Below are positions 14,831 to 24,347 of a stretch of DNA of 64,000 bases, in pieces. The translations under genes were made by a program, and so were the position numbers. The DNA is from Salipiger abyssi (lineage in GTDB: Bacteria; Pseudomonadota; Alphaproteobacteria; Rhodobacterales; Rhodobacteraceae), in NCBI RefSeq assembly GCF_001975705.1, contig NZ_CP015093.1, forward strand, positions 2,790,001 to 2,854,000. Direction: 5' to 3'. Below the pieces are notes generated by a model. The model did no database searches. It saw only the letters and a list, made by a program, of their open reading frames with translations, and was not told the origin of the DNA. How positions within the stretch are numbered: position 1 is the stretch's first letter; every line of letters begins with the position of its first letter.

Positions 14831-17800
14831 CGACACTTTCCTGCTCGATGTGGTCGGCCAGCGCCATCCGCTGGTATCGGATATCGTGCGCCCGCCGATG
14901 CCCGCAGGCTCGACAGTGGCGGAGATCGTGCGGGCGATGGATCTCGATACGGCGCGCTATGGCCTACCGGTCGTGCTGCTGATCCGTGGCGCCGAGATGA
15001 GCGTCGTGCCTGTCGATATGTGGCGCAAGACGCGCGTCAAGGCGGGCACGCGGGTGGAGGTGGCATTCGCGATCCATGATCCCGGCTCGCTTGCTTTGAT
15101 CGCCTCGGCGGCACTGCCGCAGGCGGCGACATGGCTCGCGGGATCTGTGCTCGGTATGACCGGGCTTGCCTACAGCCTCACCGTTGCGGCGATCACCATT
15201 GTCGGGTCGCTGGCGATCAACGCGCTGATCCCGCCGGCGCAGCAAAGCGGCGGCGGCGGGCCGCAGAACTATGCGATCACCGGCGTGGCGAATGCCGAGA
15301 ACCGCTATGGCGTCTATCCGACGGTGATCGGGCGGCACCGGATGTATCCGCCGAAGACCGCCACGGGCTATTCCGAGACCATCGGCAAGGACATCTACTA
15401 TCGCGGTCGGATGACCTTCGGTCACGGCCCGGTGGCGCTGGAGGATCTGCGCATCGGCACCACGCCGATCTGGGAATTCGATGGCATCGAGCTTGAGTTC
15501 CTCAACGTTGACGAGGCTCTGACGCTGGCGGCGATGCCGGAGCTTGCGGCGCTGGTCAAATCACGCATGGAGGAGACGCAGAGGCCGAAGGCGCGGCTGC
15601 GTGAGCTGGGCGACGCCTATACCTTCACGCCAGCGGCGGCAGCGCGCACGGCCTCGCTCGAGATCTCGGTGATGGCACAGCGCGACATTGCCAGCCTCGA
15701 TCTGGTGCTGGAGGTGTCCGAGATCGGCAGTGACACCTGGTCTGAGGTGCAGAGCTGGGCCGCAGTGAGCAGCGATGTCAGCTGGACCTCGGAGGATTTC
15801 GGAACCGACGGCATTCGCCGGCGCTGGCGCCTGCGGGTGACCGGTGTGACCTTGCAGGCCGAGGCCGGCACCAGCCAGTTCGCGCTGCTCACCGGCCGCG
15901 CCGATGCCGCCACTGTGACGAGCGCCAAAGCGACCTATCAGGCCGAGGCGGCGGGCTGGCGCCATGGGGCGGAGACCATGCGTCTTTACCCGAACGATGT
16001 GGCCGAAGAGCCCGACAACGCGCTGCCCGACCAAGACGATCCGGTCGTGCGCTACACGCGGGACCAGAGCATTTCGGCCAGTGTCGATATCAGCTTCACC
16101 TCGGGGCTCTATGACAGCAACGACGGCGACACCCACAAGCACGAGGCGCGGTTCCGCTTTTCCTGGCAGCCCGTCGCCGGCGGCATCAATGAGGCGGATT
16201 GGGTCGATGCCGGCAGCGAGACCTACCGCGCCAAAAGCACGACGCTGATCCGCTTCACCAGGGAGATTTCGTTCCCCGAGCCCGGCGCCTACGCGATCCG
16301 CATCGAGCGGCTCAACCAGATCGACAATGACACCGGCGACCAGAACGCGGGATACGTGACTGCGATCCGCTCGGTGCGCGACGGCGCGTTGCCGAGCCAT
16401 GACGGCATTGCCGAGGTCGCCTTCCGGATCAAGGCGACCGATCAGCTCAACGGGCAGGTCGATAGTCTGAATGCCATCGTGCAGCAGCTCGCGCCGGAGC
16501 TCGACGGCGATCTGCAATGGACCGAGCCGCGCCCGGTGCGCCATCCGGCCTGGGGCTTTCTGCAGGCGATCCGGGGCCGGCATCTGCGCCGCCCGGTGCG
16601 CGACGAGCGGATCGACCTCGCCGCCTTCTATGCCTGGGCGGCAGAGGAGCCACACTGGACCTGCGATTACGTCGTCGACAGCGCAACGCAAGTGGGCGAG
16701 GTGCTGGACATCATCGCCGCCGCCGGGCGTGCCAAGCGCACGCTGACGGATTTCAGATGGTCGGTCATCCGCGACGGCGCCGCCGGGCCGGTGCGGCAGG
16801 TCTTCACGCCGCGCAACAGCTGGGGCTATTCCGCCAAGCTGACCTTCCCGCGCGAGATCCACGGCTTTCGCGTCCAGGCGCGCTCCGAGCGGCTGGAGTG
16901 GCAGGAAGACGAGATCCTTGTCCTGATGGACGGCTTCACCCGGGACACCGCGAGTGAGCTGGAAACGCTGCCGCTGCCCGGGGTGGTGGTGACCGCCGAT
17001 GACGAGGACGAGGGCAATGTCTATCGCCTCGGGCGCTATCACCTCGCGGTCGCGCTCAACCGGCCCGAGCGGCACAGCTTCCATGCGGATTTCGAGCACA
17101 TCCGGGTGACGCGCGGCGACAAGATCCGGCTGGTGCATGACGTGCCGCTGATCGGCGTGGGCGCCGCGCGCATCAAGGCGATCACCGATGACGGGGCCGG
17201 CAATGTCGCGGCCATCCTGCTCGACGATCTCTTCGATTTCGACCAGGACACGTTCCGGTTTTCGGTGCGCAATGTGGCCGGAGAGCGGATCTTTGGCGCG
17301 ATCTCGCCCGCCGATCCGGAGACGCGGAGCTGGCAGCCGAACGCGCCGGTTGCGGTGGGCGATATTGCCGTGGGCGATCTGGTCGCCATCGAAGAGGTGA
17401 CGCAGGCGAGCGCGGAAATGCTCATCGTCGGCATCTATCCCGATAGCGACGAGAGCGCGCGGATCGAGGTCGTGGACGCGGTGCCGGCAATCCTCGACGC
17501 CGATACCGGCACGATCCCCGCCTATTCGCCGGTGGTGACACAGCCGCGTGACCCGGCCTCTGACCTGCCGCCGGCCCCGGCGGTGATCTCGGCCTATTCC
17601 AACAGCCTGACGCAGCTTGTCCTGCCCGATCTCTCGGTGCGCCCGCGCATTGCCGTGCAGCTCGCGCCGTTCGCCTCGACCGCGACCACCGAAGGCATGA
17701 CGCTGCAACTGCGCTGGCGCGAGGATGAGGAGGGCGCTGCCTGGGCCTATGGCGAGCGGGTGGACGCGGGCGAGTACAGCCTGCTCACGGGCGCACTGGA

Positions 17801-20800
17801 GGAGGGTTTGCCCTATCTCGGGCAAGTGCGGTCGGTCGGCCCGGATGGCAAGACGCGCGGCTGGGTGGACTGGCCGGCAGCGGTCACCGCCACCACCGCG
17901 CCGCCGGCACCGCCATTGATCTCCGCCACCGTGAGCGCCGCAAGCGTGCCGGATGCTTCGGGTGCGGGGCGTCGCCCCGCGATCTCCCTGAGCTGGACGC
18001 CGCCGGCGAACAAGGCGCTGCGGGTGACCTGGCAGCTGCGCGTCTCTGCGACGGGGGAGTTGGTCCAGAGGGGCCTGTTCGCTGAGGCCTCGGAGGGCTC
18101 CGCACGTATCGCGGACGGTATCCTGCCAGCGACCGCCTACCAGATCCGGGCGAGCCTCGTGACCGGTGCAGCCGATCAGCGGAGGTGGAGCGCCTGGTTT
18201 GACGTGACCACGCCCGATCTGCGCATCTCTGCGGCGGATCTCGGTGACGATCTGGCCGGGCAGATTGCCACCGCGTTCGACCGGCATGACGAGGCGCTGG
18301 GGGATGCCACGGGCACGGTTGGCGCGTTGCGCGACTCGATCCTGGCGAGCTTTGCGGGTGTTCCGAGCTTCGAGGCGCTGGACGTCTATCTGCAACAGAC
18401 GCCGCTGATCACCGCGATTGAAACCGCTCTCGGCCCGCTCTCGGCGCCGGTCTCGCTCTCGGTGCAGATTGATACGGAACGCGACCGCCTCGATCTTGCG
18501 CTCCCCCGCATCTACGACATGGAGGACAGCGCAGATGACATCTGGCAGCGCCTCATTGATCTCAGAGAGGGGCTGTTTGCGACGGAGACCATGATCCGGG
18601 ACGCCGGCATCTATGTCGATCCAGAGAGCGGCACGGTCAGGATCGTTGCGGTCGAGCATCTGGAAGGCCGCTACAGCGACGTGCAGATCAATCTCGACGC
18701 CGTGGAAGCCGAGCTGTCGGCCCGCGCAACCGTCGCCTATGTCAATCAGACCGTGGCAAACGCGGTGCTCGACCCGACGCAGATCCCGCTCATCGACGAT
18801 CTCTCGGCCCGGATCTCCACCGCCGAGATCACCCTCGATGCGGTCGAGGGAACGATCACGACGCTCGCCGATACGCTCACGGTCGAGGGCGGGCTGGTCA
18901 CCATGACGACGGTCACGCAGACGCTGGACAGCCTGCAAGGGCAGATCTCCGACCGGGTGACCTATACCGAGTTCAATACGACAGAGGCCCGGCTGACCGC
19001 CGCCGAACAGACGATCTCCTCGTTTTCCGACGAGGCGGCGATCACCAGCGCGGTCGAGGCTTCCCGTGTGCTGTCGGATGATCTCGACGATGCCCTGCAA
19101 CGCTCGATCATCGAGACCTGGGAGCGTTTCTCGGGAGACGACGCGATCCGCGTGGCCGACGCGCAAGGCAGGGCGGATCTGCGGGCCTATATCAACGAGC
19201 GGGACGAAGCCATTGTCGAGGATGTGACGCAGCTGCGCAGCGCGGTAGGGACCAGCGTCGCGCAGATCGAGCAGACGCTTGAAACGCGCGCATCGGACGC
19301 CGAAGCCGCGGCGGAGGCGATCACGCAATTGCAGGTCGATCTGACCGCCACCGGCGGCACGGTTGCGGCGCAGGCGGATGCTCTGGACGATCTGAGCACC
19401 CGTGTGAGCGAGACCGAGGGCGGGCTGGAGGCGGAGGCCGAACGTCAGACCGTCCTGACCGCCTCGGTGCGGGACATCGGCGACGACCAGGAAGATCTCG
19501 CCGAGCTGGGCATTGTCGAGCTGTGGGAGCGTCACCGGGGGCAGGAGGATCTGCGCGCGGGGATCGCCGTTGCGGGCGAGCAGATGCGCAGCTGGGTGGA
19601 GGAGGGCCTGGAGGCGGAGGCGTCGCAACGTCTGGTGCTGGGCGCGGCGCTGGCCGATGCCGAGGCCTCTATCGTCGAGGAGCGCACCGCCCGCGCGACG
19701 CATGACGAGGCGCTTGCGCAGGACATCGCGCAGCTCACCGCCGATCTGTCCGATGCCGAGGCAGGGGTTGCCGGCAATGCCGCTGCGATCACCGAGGTTT
19801 CTACGCGTGTCACGAACGCCGAGGGCACGATCACCGCGCAGGCCTCGGAGATCAACAATCTGGAGGCGACGCTTTCGGTTGCTTCCGGGGCCATCTCGGC
19901 GAATGGCGCCGCGATCTCCGGCATCGACACGCGCGTGACGTCAGCAGAAGGCACAATTACCTCTCATGGTCAGGCGATCACGTCTCTGGGGGCCGGCCTG
20001 AGTTTGGCGGAAGGGAGCATTGCGGTAAACGGCTCGGCAATCAGCGCGCTCGATACCCGTGTCACGAGCGCCGAGGGCACGATCACCTCTCAGTCGAACG
20101 AAATCACGCAGCTCCAGAGCGGGCTTGCGGCTGCGGAGGGCAATATCGTCGCCAACGGAGATGCGCTTTCCGGGCTGACCACGCGCGTCACGAGCGCCGA
20201 AGGGACCATCACTTCGCAGGGGCAGGCGATCACGGCGCTGGAGACTGATCTGACCTCCGCAGAGGGGACTATCAGCTCCACTGCATCGGCCATCTCGACC
20301 CTCGACAGCCGCGTCACCAATGTCGAAGGCACGATCACCTCGCAGGCCAGCGATATCGTGACCCTGCAATCGGGCCTCTCTGCGGCGGAAGAGGATATCG
20401 CGGGGAACGGCGCCGCAATCGCCGGGGTCGATACGCGGGTCACATCTGCGGAGGGCGCAATCACCTCGCAAGGCCAGGCGATCACCTCGCTGGAAAACGA
20501 CCTGACCACGGCAGAGGGGAACATCGCCGCGACGGCCACCGGTCTGTCGAACCTGTCCACGCGGGTGACTGACGCAGAGGGGGAAATCTCCTCGATCTCG
20601 CAGAGCTTGATCACCCTGCAAGCCGATGTTTCGGATGTGGCCAATGGTGTCGATGCCAATGGGTTCGCACTTGCCTCGCTCGATACCCGCGTCACAAGCG
20701 CCGAAGGGACCATCACTTCGCAGGCGAGCGAGATCACACAATTGCAGAGCGGGCTGACCGCCGCCCAAGGCGATCTCACGGGACAGGCGTCGGCGATCTC

Positions 20801-21980
20801 CAATCTCGACAGCCGTGTCACCAGCGCCGAGGGCACGATCACCTCGCAGGCCTCGGAGATCACGCAGTTGCAGTCTGGCCTGTCGAGCGCCGAGACGGGC
20901 GTTGCCGGGAATGCCTCGGCCATCGCGGGCATAGACACGCGCGTGAAGGACACCGAGACCGGGCTCACCGCGCAGGCCTCGAGCCTTTCCGGGCTCGAAG
21001 CCTCTGTCGGGTCCGTCGAGGCGCGGGTGACGACCATCGAGGGCGCTTATGTGACCTCTACCGAGGCTGTGGCCGCGGTCAACCAGCAGATCTCGGCGAC
21101 CTATGGCGATCTGGAAGCCATGGCCGAGGCCACGGCATTCGCCGAAGCCACGGCGGACGGCCTCTCGGCGGGCTTTGCGTGGCGGCTGAACGGTGAGAAC
21201 ATCGCCGAGGCATTCAGCGTCTCCGACGGGGTGGGCGGGCCAGTCCGCACTTTCCGGCTCTCGCCCGACTACGTGCAGATCACCGGCATCGCGCAGATCG
21301 ACACGGCGGTGCTCGGATATATCGCGGCTGATGAAGCGTTTATTGGAAGCCTTACCGTCGGCACTGCCAACATCGAGAGTGGCGCAGTAATCGCTGATCA
21401 CCTCGACGCTGAGAGCTTTTCGACATCCGGTCTCGCTATTTTTGGCGGTGGGCTTGAAAGCGACGATTTCGTTTCGGGAGTAAGCGGTTGGCGTATCACC
21501 ACGGCTGGCGACGCCGAGTTTAACAGCCTGATCACCCGGGACTCGATTGTCGACGGCGCGGTTTCCAATGGCGCCCGGGCGCGTCTCTACGCGGATGGCG
21601 CTCAGGTTTCGGATGAAACGATCATCTGGGAGGAATTGGGCATCGGAGAGTATGCGCCTGAGATCCTCTACACGCTGATGCTTCGGGCAGATCTCAGATA
21701 CGCCACCGCCTCCGGCGAAGTTGGCGGGGAAAAGAACACCTACCTGAAAACTCAGGTCAGAACCGATGGCGTGACCTGGCACACGCTGTTGAACTGGGAC
21801 GCCGAGTCGAGCTGGCAGCGCCGATCTCTGTTCGACCCCATTCAGCTGCTGGACGAAACCGACATTCTGCAGGCTGGCACGCTGGATATGCGGCTGCTGT
21901 TGCAGACCGAAGACAACGCCGAGCCGGTCCAGAACAATATCCGAAATCTGCTGATCGACGTGCGGGCCATCGTGCGCTGA
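14823..21980 (+). CDS. Tail tip host-specificity protein (gpJ-like), ~2385 residues
   Basis: The start is taken as TTG 14823 (LFDDTFLLDVVGQRHPL), overlapping the NlpC/P60 stop by 8 bases. The N-terminus has a small beta domain, then a hydrophobic stretch (~100-140, TWLAGSVLGMTGLAYSLTVAAITIVGSLAINALI) resembling the gpI/J junction. The tail-tip core spans about 150-900 (PVRHPAWGFLQAIRG, DYVVDSATQVGEVLDIIAAAGRAK), followed by fibronectin III-like segments (~920-1135). From about 1260 it is coiled coil, including ten 42-residue repeats (~1650-2050). The C-terminus (EAFSVSDGVGGPVRTFRLSPDYVQITG) is the DUF1983-like tip. It likely decides receptor range. Confidence 0.9.
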   Translation: MFDDTFLLDVVGQRHPLVSDIVRPPMPAGSTVAEIVRAMDLDTARYGLPVVLLIRGAEMSVVPVDMWRKTRVKAGTRVEVAFAIHDPGSLALIASAALPQAATWLAGSVLGMTGLAYSLTVAAITIVGSLAINALIPPAQQSGGGGPQNYAITGVANAENRYGVYPTVIGRHRMYPPKTATGYSETIGKDIYYRGRMTFGHGPVALEDLRIGTTPIWEFDGIELEFLNVDEALTLAAMPELAALVKSRMEETQRPKARLRELGDAYTFTPAAAARTASLEISVMAQRDIASLDLVLEVSEIGSDTWSEVQSWAAVSSDVSWTSEDFGTDGIRRRWRLRVTGVTLQAEAGTSQFALLTGRADAATVTSAKATYQAEAAGWRHGAETMRLYPNDVAEEPDNALPDQDDPVVRYTRDQSISASVDISFTSGLYDSNDGDTHKHEARFRFSWQPVAGGINEADWVDAGSETYRAKSTTLIRFTREISFPEPGAYAIRIERLNQIDNDTGDQNAGYVTAIRSVRDGALPSHDGIAEVAFRIKATDQLNGQVDSLNAIVQQLAPELDGDLQWTEPRPVRHPAWGFLQAIRGRHLRRPVRDERIDLAAFYAWAAEEPHWTCDYVVDSATQVGEVLDIIAAAGRAKRTLTDFRWSVIRDGAAGPVRQVFTPRNSWGYSAKLTFPREIHGFRVQARSERLEWQEDEILVLMDGFTRDTASELETLPLPGVVVTADDEDEGNVYRLGRYHLAVALNRPERHSFHADFEHIRVTRGDKIRLVHDVPLIGVGAARIKAITDDGAGNVAAILLDDLFDFDQDTFRFSVRNVAGERIFGAISPADPETRSWQPNAPVAVGDIAVGDLVAIEEVTQASAEMLIVGIYPDSDESARIEVVDAVPAILDADTGTIPAYSPVVTQPRDPASDLPPAPAVISAYSNSLTQLVLPDLSVRPRIAVQLAPFASTATTEGMTLQLRWREDEEGAAWAYGERVDAGEYSLLTGALEEGLPYLGQVRSVGPDGKTRGWVDWPAAVTATTAPPAPPLISATVSAASVPDASGAGRRPAISLSWTPPANKALRVTWQLRVSATGELVQRGLFAEASEGSARIADGILPATAYQIRASLVTGAADQRRWSAWFDVTTPDLRISAADLGDDLAGQIATAFDRHDEALGDATGTVGALRDSILASFAGVPSFEALDVYLQQTPLITAIETALGPLSAPVSLSVQIDTERDRLDLALPRIYDMEDSADDIWQRLIDLREGLFATETMIRDAGIYVDPESGTVRIVAVEHLEGRYSDVQINLDAVEAELSARATVAYVNQTVANAVLDPTQIPLIDDLSARISTAEITLDAVEGTITTLADTLTVEGGLVTMTTVTQTLDSLQGQISDRVTYTEFNTTEARLTAAEQTISSFSDEAAITSAVEASRVLSDDLDDALQRSIIETWERFSGDDAIRVADAQGRADLRAYINERDEAIVEDVTQLRSAVGTSVAQIEQTLETRASDAEAAAEAITQLQVDLTATGGTVAAQADALDDLSTRVSETEGGLEAEAERQTVLTASVRDIGDDQEDLAELGIVELWERHRGQEDLRAGIAVAGEQMRSWVEEGLEAEASQRLVLGAALADAEASIVEERTARATHDEALAQDIAQLTADLSDAEAGVAGNAAAITEVSTRVTNAEGTITAQASEINNLEATLSVASGAISANGAAISGIDTRVTSAEGTITSHGQAITSLGAGLSLAEGSIAVNGSAISALDTRVTSAEGTITSQSNEITQLQSGLAAAEGNIVANGDALSGLTTRVTSAEGTITSQGQAITALETDLTSAEGTISSTASAISTLDSRVTNVEGTITSQASDIVTLQSGLSAAEEDIAGNGAAIAGVDTRVTSAEGAITSQGQAITSLENDLTTAEGNIAATATGLSNLSTRVTDAEGEISSISQSLITLQADVSDVANGVDANGFALASLDTRVTSAEGTITSQASEITQLQSGLTAAQGDLTGQASAISNLDSRVTSAEGTITSQASEITQLQSGLSSAETGVAGNASAIAGIDTRVKDTETGLTAQASSLSGLEASVGSVEARVTTIEGAYVTSTEAVAAVNQQISATYGDLEAMAEATAFAEATADGLSAGFAWRLNGENIAEAFSVSDGVGGPVRTFRLSPDYVQITGIAQIDTAVLGYIAADEAFIGSLTVGTANIESGAVIADHLDAESFSTSGLAIFGGGLESDDFVSGVSGWRITTAGDAEFNSLITRDSIVDGAVSNGARARLYADGAQVSDETIIWEELGIGEYAPEILYTLMLRADLRYATASGEVGGEKNTYLKTQVRTDGVTWHTLLNWDAESSWQRRSLFDPIQLLDETDILQAGTLDMRLLLQTEDNAEPVQNNIRNLLIDVRAIVR
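19760..20990 (+). repeat. Ten tandem 126-bp (42-residue) repeats in the tip protein
   Basis: The element TRVTSAEGTITSQ recurs with starts near 19805, 19931, 20057, 20183, 20309, 20437, 20563, 20689, 20815 and 20941, a period of 126 bases. Each 42-residue unit equals six heptads, with D/S-TRVTSAEG and I-T-LQS-L positions hydrophobically spaced, as in a trimeric coiled coil. Silent-site differences show the copies are not brand new. Confidence 0.85.
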
Positions 21981-21996
21981 AGCGAAAGGAGCAATC

Positions 21997-23187
21997 ATGG
22001 CAAATTGGTACAGAACCGGCACTGTGTCGGTCTCAACTGGCAGCAACACGGTGACCGGAAGCGGCACCGCATGGGTCGCGAACGCCAAAGTCGGGGAGGA
22101 GTTCAGGCTCCTGAATGGCGACGGCTACGAGATCGAAGCCATCGTGAGCGACACGGAGCTGACGCTGGCGCGGAACTTCACGGGATCGACGCAGAGCGGG
22201 CAGAGCTATGAGATCGTGCCGATCAAGGGGTTCCTGAAAGCGGCCTATGACGCGCTGCAATCCGGCATCTCCACGATCAACGGGCATATCGACGGCGCGC
22301 TGTCCGGCCGTTTCGGCGATGGCTCGGCCGGGGCGCCGGCGATCAGCTTTCTCAGCAACACATCGACCGGCCTTTATCGCGCCGCTGCAAATCAGATGGG
22401 CCTTGCCACCAACGGCATTCGCCGCGTGCTGCTGACCACCTCGGAGATGCAGGTGGACGTTCCGATCACCGGCAGCGCCGTGCAGAGCGATGACGTCGAC
22501 CATGACCTCACAAAGCTGATGAAGGTCGGCGCATTCGGCCTGGGCGACACAGCGGCAGCCCTTTCCGGCGGCGACAACCTCAGTGACCGTGACATGCAAA
22601 GCGGGTTCTACTCTTTCGGCGGGACCACGCAGCCCGGCGGTCCGGAAAGCCTGCCCTACGCCTACTCGATGCTGGCCCATAAGAACTTCACGGGTCGGCG
22701 CCGGTTTCTTGTCTATCGGGATGGGTCGACCCAGGCCGAGTGCTTCGCGTGGATCGGCGAGCAGCAGGGCGACAACAGCATTCTCTGGCATCGCATCGTC
22801 ACGCAGGAGACGGGGGTGGTGGGCGCGGTCGCTCAGACTGCCGGCACGCCCACCGGCAAGATCATCGAGCGCGGCAGCAACGCCAGCGGCGAGTATGTCA
22901 AATTCGCCGACGGCACCATGCAGTGCTGGCGCATCGTCAATCACGATCTCGACGATGGCCAGGGGCAGGATTGGTCGTTCCCCGTGACCTTCGTGGGCAC
23001 GGTCGCCGGCGGTGACATCGGCGTCAACGGCGGCACGGGCGCCATCGCGCAACAATGGAGTGATCGCGGCGGCGTCGCCTTTGCCAACGGCACCACGAAA
23101 TGGGTGACCCGCGCGTCGATTGGCGCATCGGCGGGCAACGGCGACACGATCCCGATCCACCTCTTCGCAACCGGACGCTGGTTCTAA
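21997..23187 (+). CDS. Tail fibre / receptor-binding protein
   Basis: Encodes 396 residues, with GAAAGGAG 7 bases before the ATG. The N-terminus (WYRTGTVSVSTGSNTVTGSGTAWV, then VGEEFRLLNGDGYEIEAIVSDTELTLARNFTGST) is a beta-sandwich found at the start of many phage fibres. A collagen-like or chaperone-type stretch (GRFGDGSAGAPAISFLSNTSTGLYRAAANQMGLATNG) follows. The C-terminal part (YVKFADGTMQCWRIVNH ... FATGRWF) is a typical distal beta domain. It follows the tip protein and precedes small fibre partner genes. Confidence 0.8.
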   Translation: MANWYRTGTVSVSTGSNTVTGSGTAWVANAKVGEEFRLLNGDGYEIEAIVSDTELTLARNFTGSTQSGQSYEIVPIKGFLKAAYDALQSGISTINGHIDGALSGRFGDGSAGAPAISFLSNTSTGLYRAAANQMGLATNGIRRVLLTTSEMQVDVPITGSAVQSDDVDHDLTKLMKVGAFGLGDTAAALSGGDNLSDRDMQSGFYSFGGTTQPGGPESLPYAYSMLAHKNFTGRRRFLVYRDGSTQAECFAWIGEQQGDNSILWHRIVTQETGVVGAVAQTAGTPTGKIIERGSNASGEYVKFADGTMQCWRIVNHDLDDGQGQDWSFPVTFVGTVAGGDIGVNGGTGAIAQQWSDRGGVAFANGTTKWVTRASIGASAGNGDTIPIHLFATGRWF

Positions 23188-23198
23188 GGAGCAACCTC

Positions 23199-23522
23199 AT
23201 GAAAATCATCCTGCACCCGCAACGTCGCAATGAGCCGCTCACGCTTACCAAAGCGGGCGACGTGCTGACCTTCAACGGGGAGGCGTTCGACTTTTCGGCT
23301 CTCCCCGCCGGAGCCACGCTGCCGTCCGATGCGATCTCTTCGGACTGGATCACCGGCAAGGTGGAGCGCGACGAGGCCGGCGTGCTGATCGTGCCGGTAG
23401 CCCTGCCGCACGGCCCGACCGCGCCCGAGGCCACCCGCTTCCCCGCGCCGCTGGAGAATGTGCCCGACGGCACGGTGGCGCTACCGATCTACGACAACCC
23501 CGCAGAGGAGCCCCAGGCATGA
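23199..23522 (+). CDS. Small tail-fibre partner protein
   Basis: Encodes 107 residues from ATG 23199 with TAAGGAG 8 bases upstream. Beta-rich (MKIILHPQRRNEPLTLTKAGDVLTFNGEAFDFSALPAGATLP) and acidic at the end. Similar small proteins (often ending with Pro-rich tails) accompany fibres in Rhodobacterales phages. Function is not established; a fibre accessory or chaperone role is inferred from position. It overlaps the next start (ATGA at 23519). Confidence 0.65.
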   Translation: MKIILHPQRRNEPLTLTKAGDVLTFNGEAFDFSALPAGATLPSDAISSDWITGKVERDEAGVLIVPVALPHGPTAPEATRFPAPLENVPDGTVALPIYDNPAEEPQA

Positions 23523-23929
23523 GCAATATCGACCTCACCAGGATCATCACCGCCGAGGACAAGACGGCGGCGGAGCAGGCGCGGCGCAAGTCGGCGCTGC
23601 ATGCGGAACGCCGCCGCCGCGTCGAGGCCGGCACTGTGCTTGCCCTGTCATTCGGCTCCATCCCCGTCCAGGGGCGCGCATTCGATCAAAGCGTGATCCT
23701 GGGCCTGTCCCAGCGCGCCGCGGCACTCCAATCCGCAGGGGACACGACCACGACGCTGACCTACCGGGATGCCGACAACGCCATGCACGAGCTCACGGCG
23801 GCGCAGTTCCTTGAGCTTGCCGCAGCCGCGACCGCGTGGATCGAGGCGGTGATGCAGGCGAGCTGGACCATGATCGACAGTGGCCAGATCCCGGCAGACT
23901 TCGCCGACGATGCGCACTGGCCGACCTGA
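23519..23929 (+). CDS. DUF4376 protein, putative tail fibre assembly
   Basis: This 136-residue protein has a helical N-terminus (ITAEDKTAAEQARRKSALHAERRRRVEAG), then the DUF4376-like core (LTYRDADNAMHELTAAQFLELAAAATAWIEAVMQASWTM). Proteins with this domain sit next to tail fibre genes and are thought to help fibre assembly. It overlaps the upstream gene by 4 bases and is followed by an intrinsic terminator. Confidence 0.75.
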   Translation: MSNIDLTRIITAEDKTAAEQARRKSALHAERRRRVEAGTVLALSFGSIPVQGRAFDQSVILGLSQRAAALQSAGDTTTTLTYRDADNAMHELTAAQFLELAAAATAWIEAVMQASWTMIDSGQIPADFADDAHWPT

Positions 23930-23957
23930 CCACGCTCAAAACCTGACAACGACAGAC

Positions 23958-23979
23958 CCCGCCGCCGGCGGGCTTTTTT
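23958..23979 (+). terminator. Rho-independent terminator after the tail operon
   Basis: Stem CCCGCC/GGCGGG with loop GCC (23958-23972), then C and six T. It lies 28 bases after the DUF4376 stop and just before the ATG at 23991, so it separates tail from lysis genes. Confidence 0.75.
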
Positions 23980-23990
23980 ACGGGGACACA

Positions 23991-24278
23991 ATGACTTCTC
24001 CAAGATTCGAAAACCGCTGGAACTGGTCAACGATTGCCGCCCTCGTGGCGGTGGTCACATCGCTTGGGGGTTTTTTTGTCACCTACGGCCAGATGCAGAC
24101 GCGGCTCGATTACATCGAGGAGCGGCGTGAGGCATCCGCGAGTTTGATGCTTGGCCTTGAGGGTCGCATTCGGGCGCTGGAAGCGTCCGGGGCGCGGCAG
24201 GACGAACGGCTTGCAGGGATCTACAATCTGCTGAACCGGATCGACACGCGCTTGGAGCGCATCGAGCGCGCAGACTGA
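23991..24278 (+). CDS. Membrane-anchored coiled-coil protein (holin/spanin region)
   Basis: Encodes 95 residues: one transmembrane helix at about 13-33 (TIAALVAVVTSLGGFFVTYG) followed by a long charged coiled coil (QTRLDYIEERREASASLMLGLEGRIRALEASGARQDERLAGIYNLLNRIDTRLERI). Lying directly before the endolysin it may be a lysis accessory such as a holin or Rz-like spanin, but no family motif settles this. Confidence 0.65.
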   Translation: MTSPRFENRWNWSTIAALVAVVTSLGGFFVTYGQMQTRLDYIEERREASASLMLGLEGRIRALEASGARQDERLAGIYNLLNRIDTRLERIERAD

Positions 24279-24309
24279 CGGCCATTCACACACCACCAAA
24301 CCACCACCG

Positions 24310-24332
24310 CCCGGCCTCGCGCCGGGCTTTTT
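24310..24332 (+). terminator. Intrinsic terminator before the endolysin
   Basis: Stem CCCGGC/GCCGGG with loop CTCGC (24310-24326), then C and five T. The endolysin ATG (24348) lies 16 bases later, so the hairpin may also limit early lysin expression. Confidence 0.7.
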
Positions 24333-24347
24333 CATGGGAGATCTCCG

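Noticed and set aside
19760..20990. CRISPR-like regular repeats
   Set aside because: The 126-bp period is in frame within a coding gene, the units are entirely repeat with no unique spacers, and no cas genes are near.
15561..22088. Long reverse-strand frames opposite the tip protein
   Set aside because: They mirror the GC-biased codons and repeats of the forward gene and have no ribosome sites or recognisable domains.
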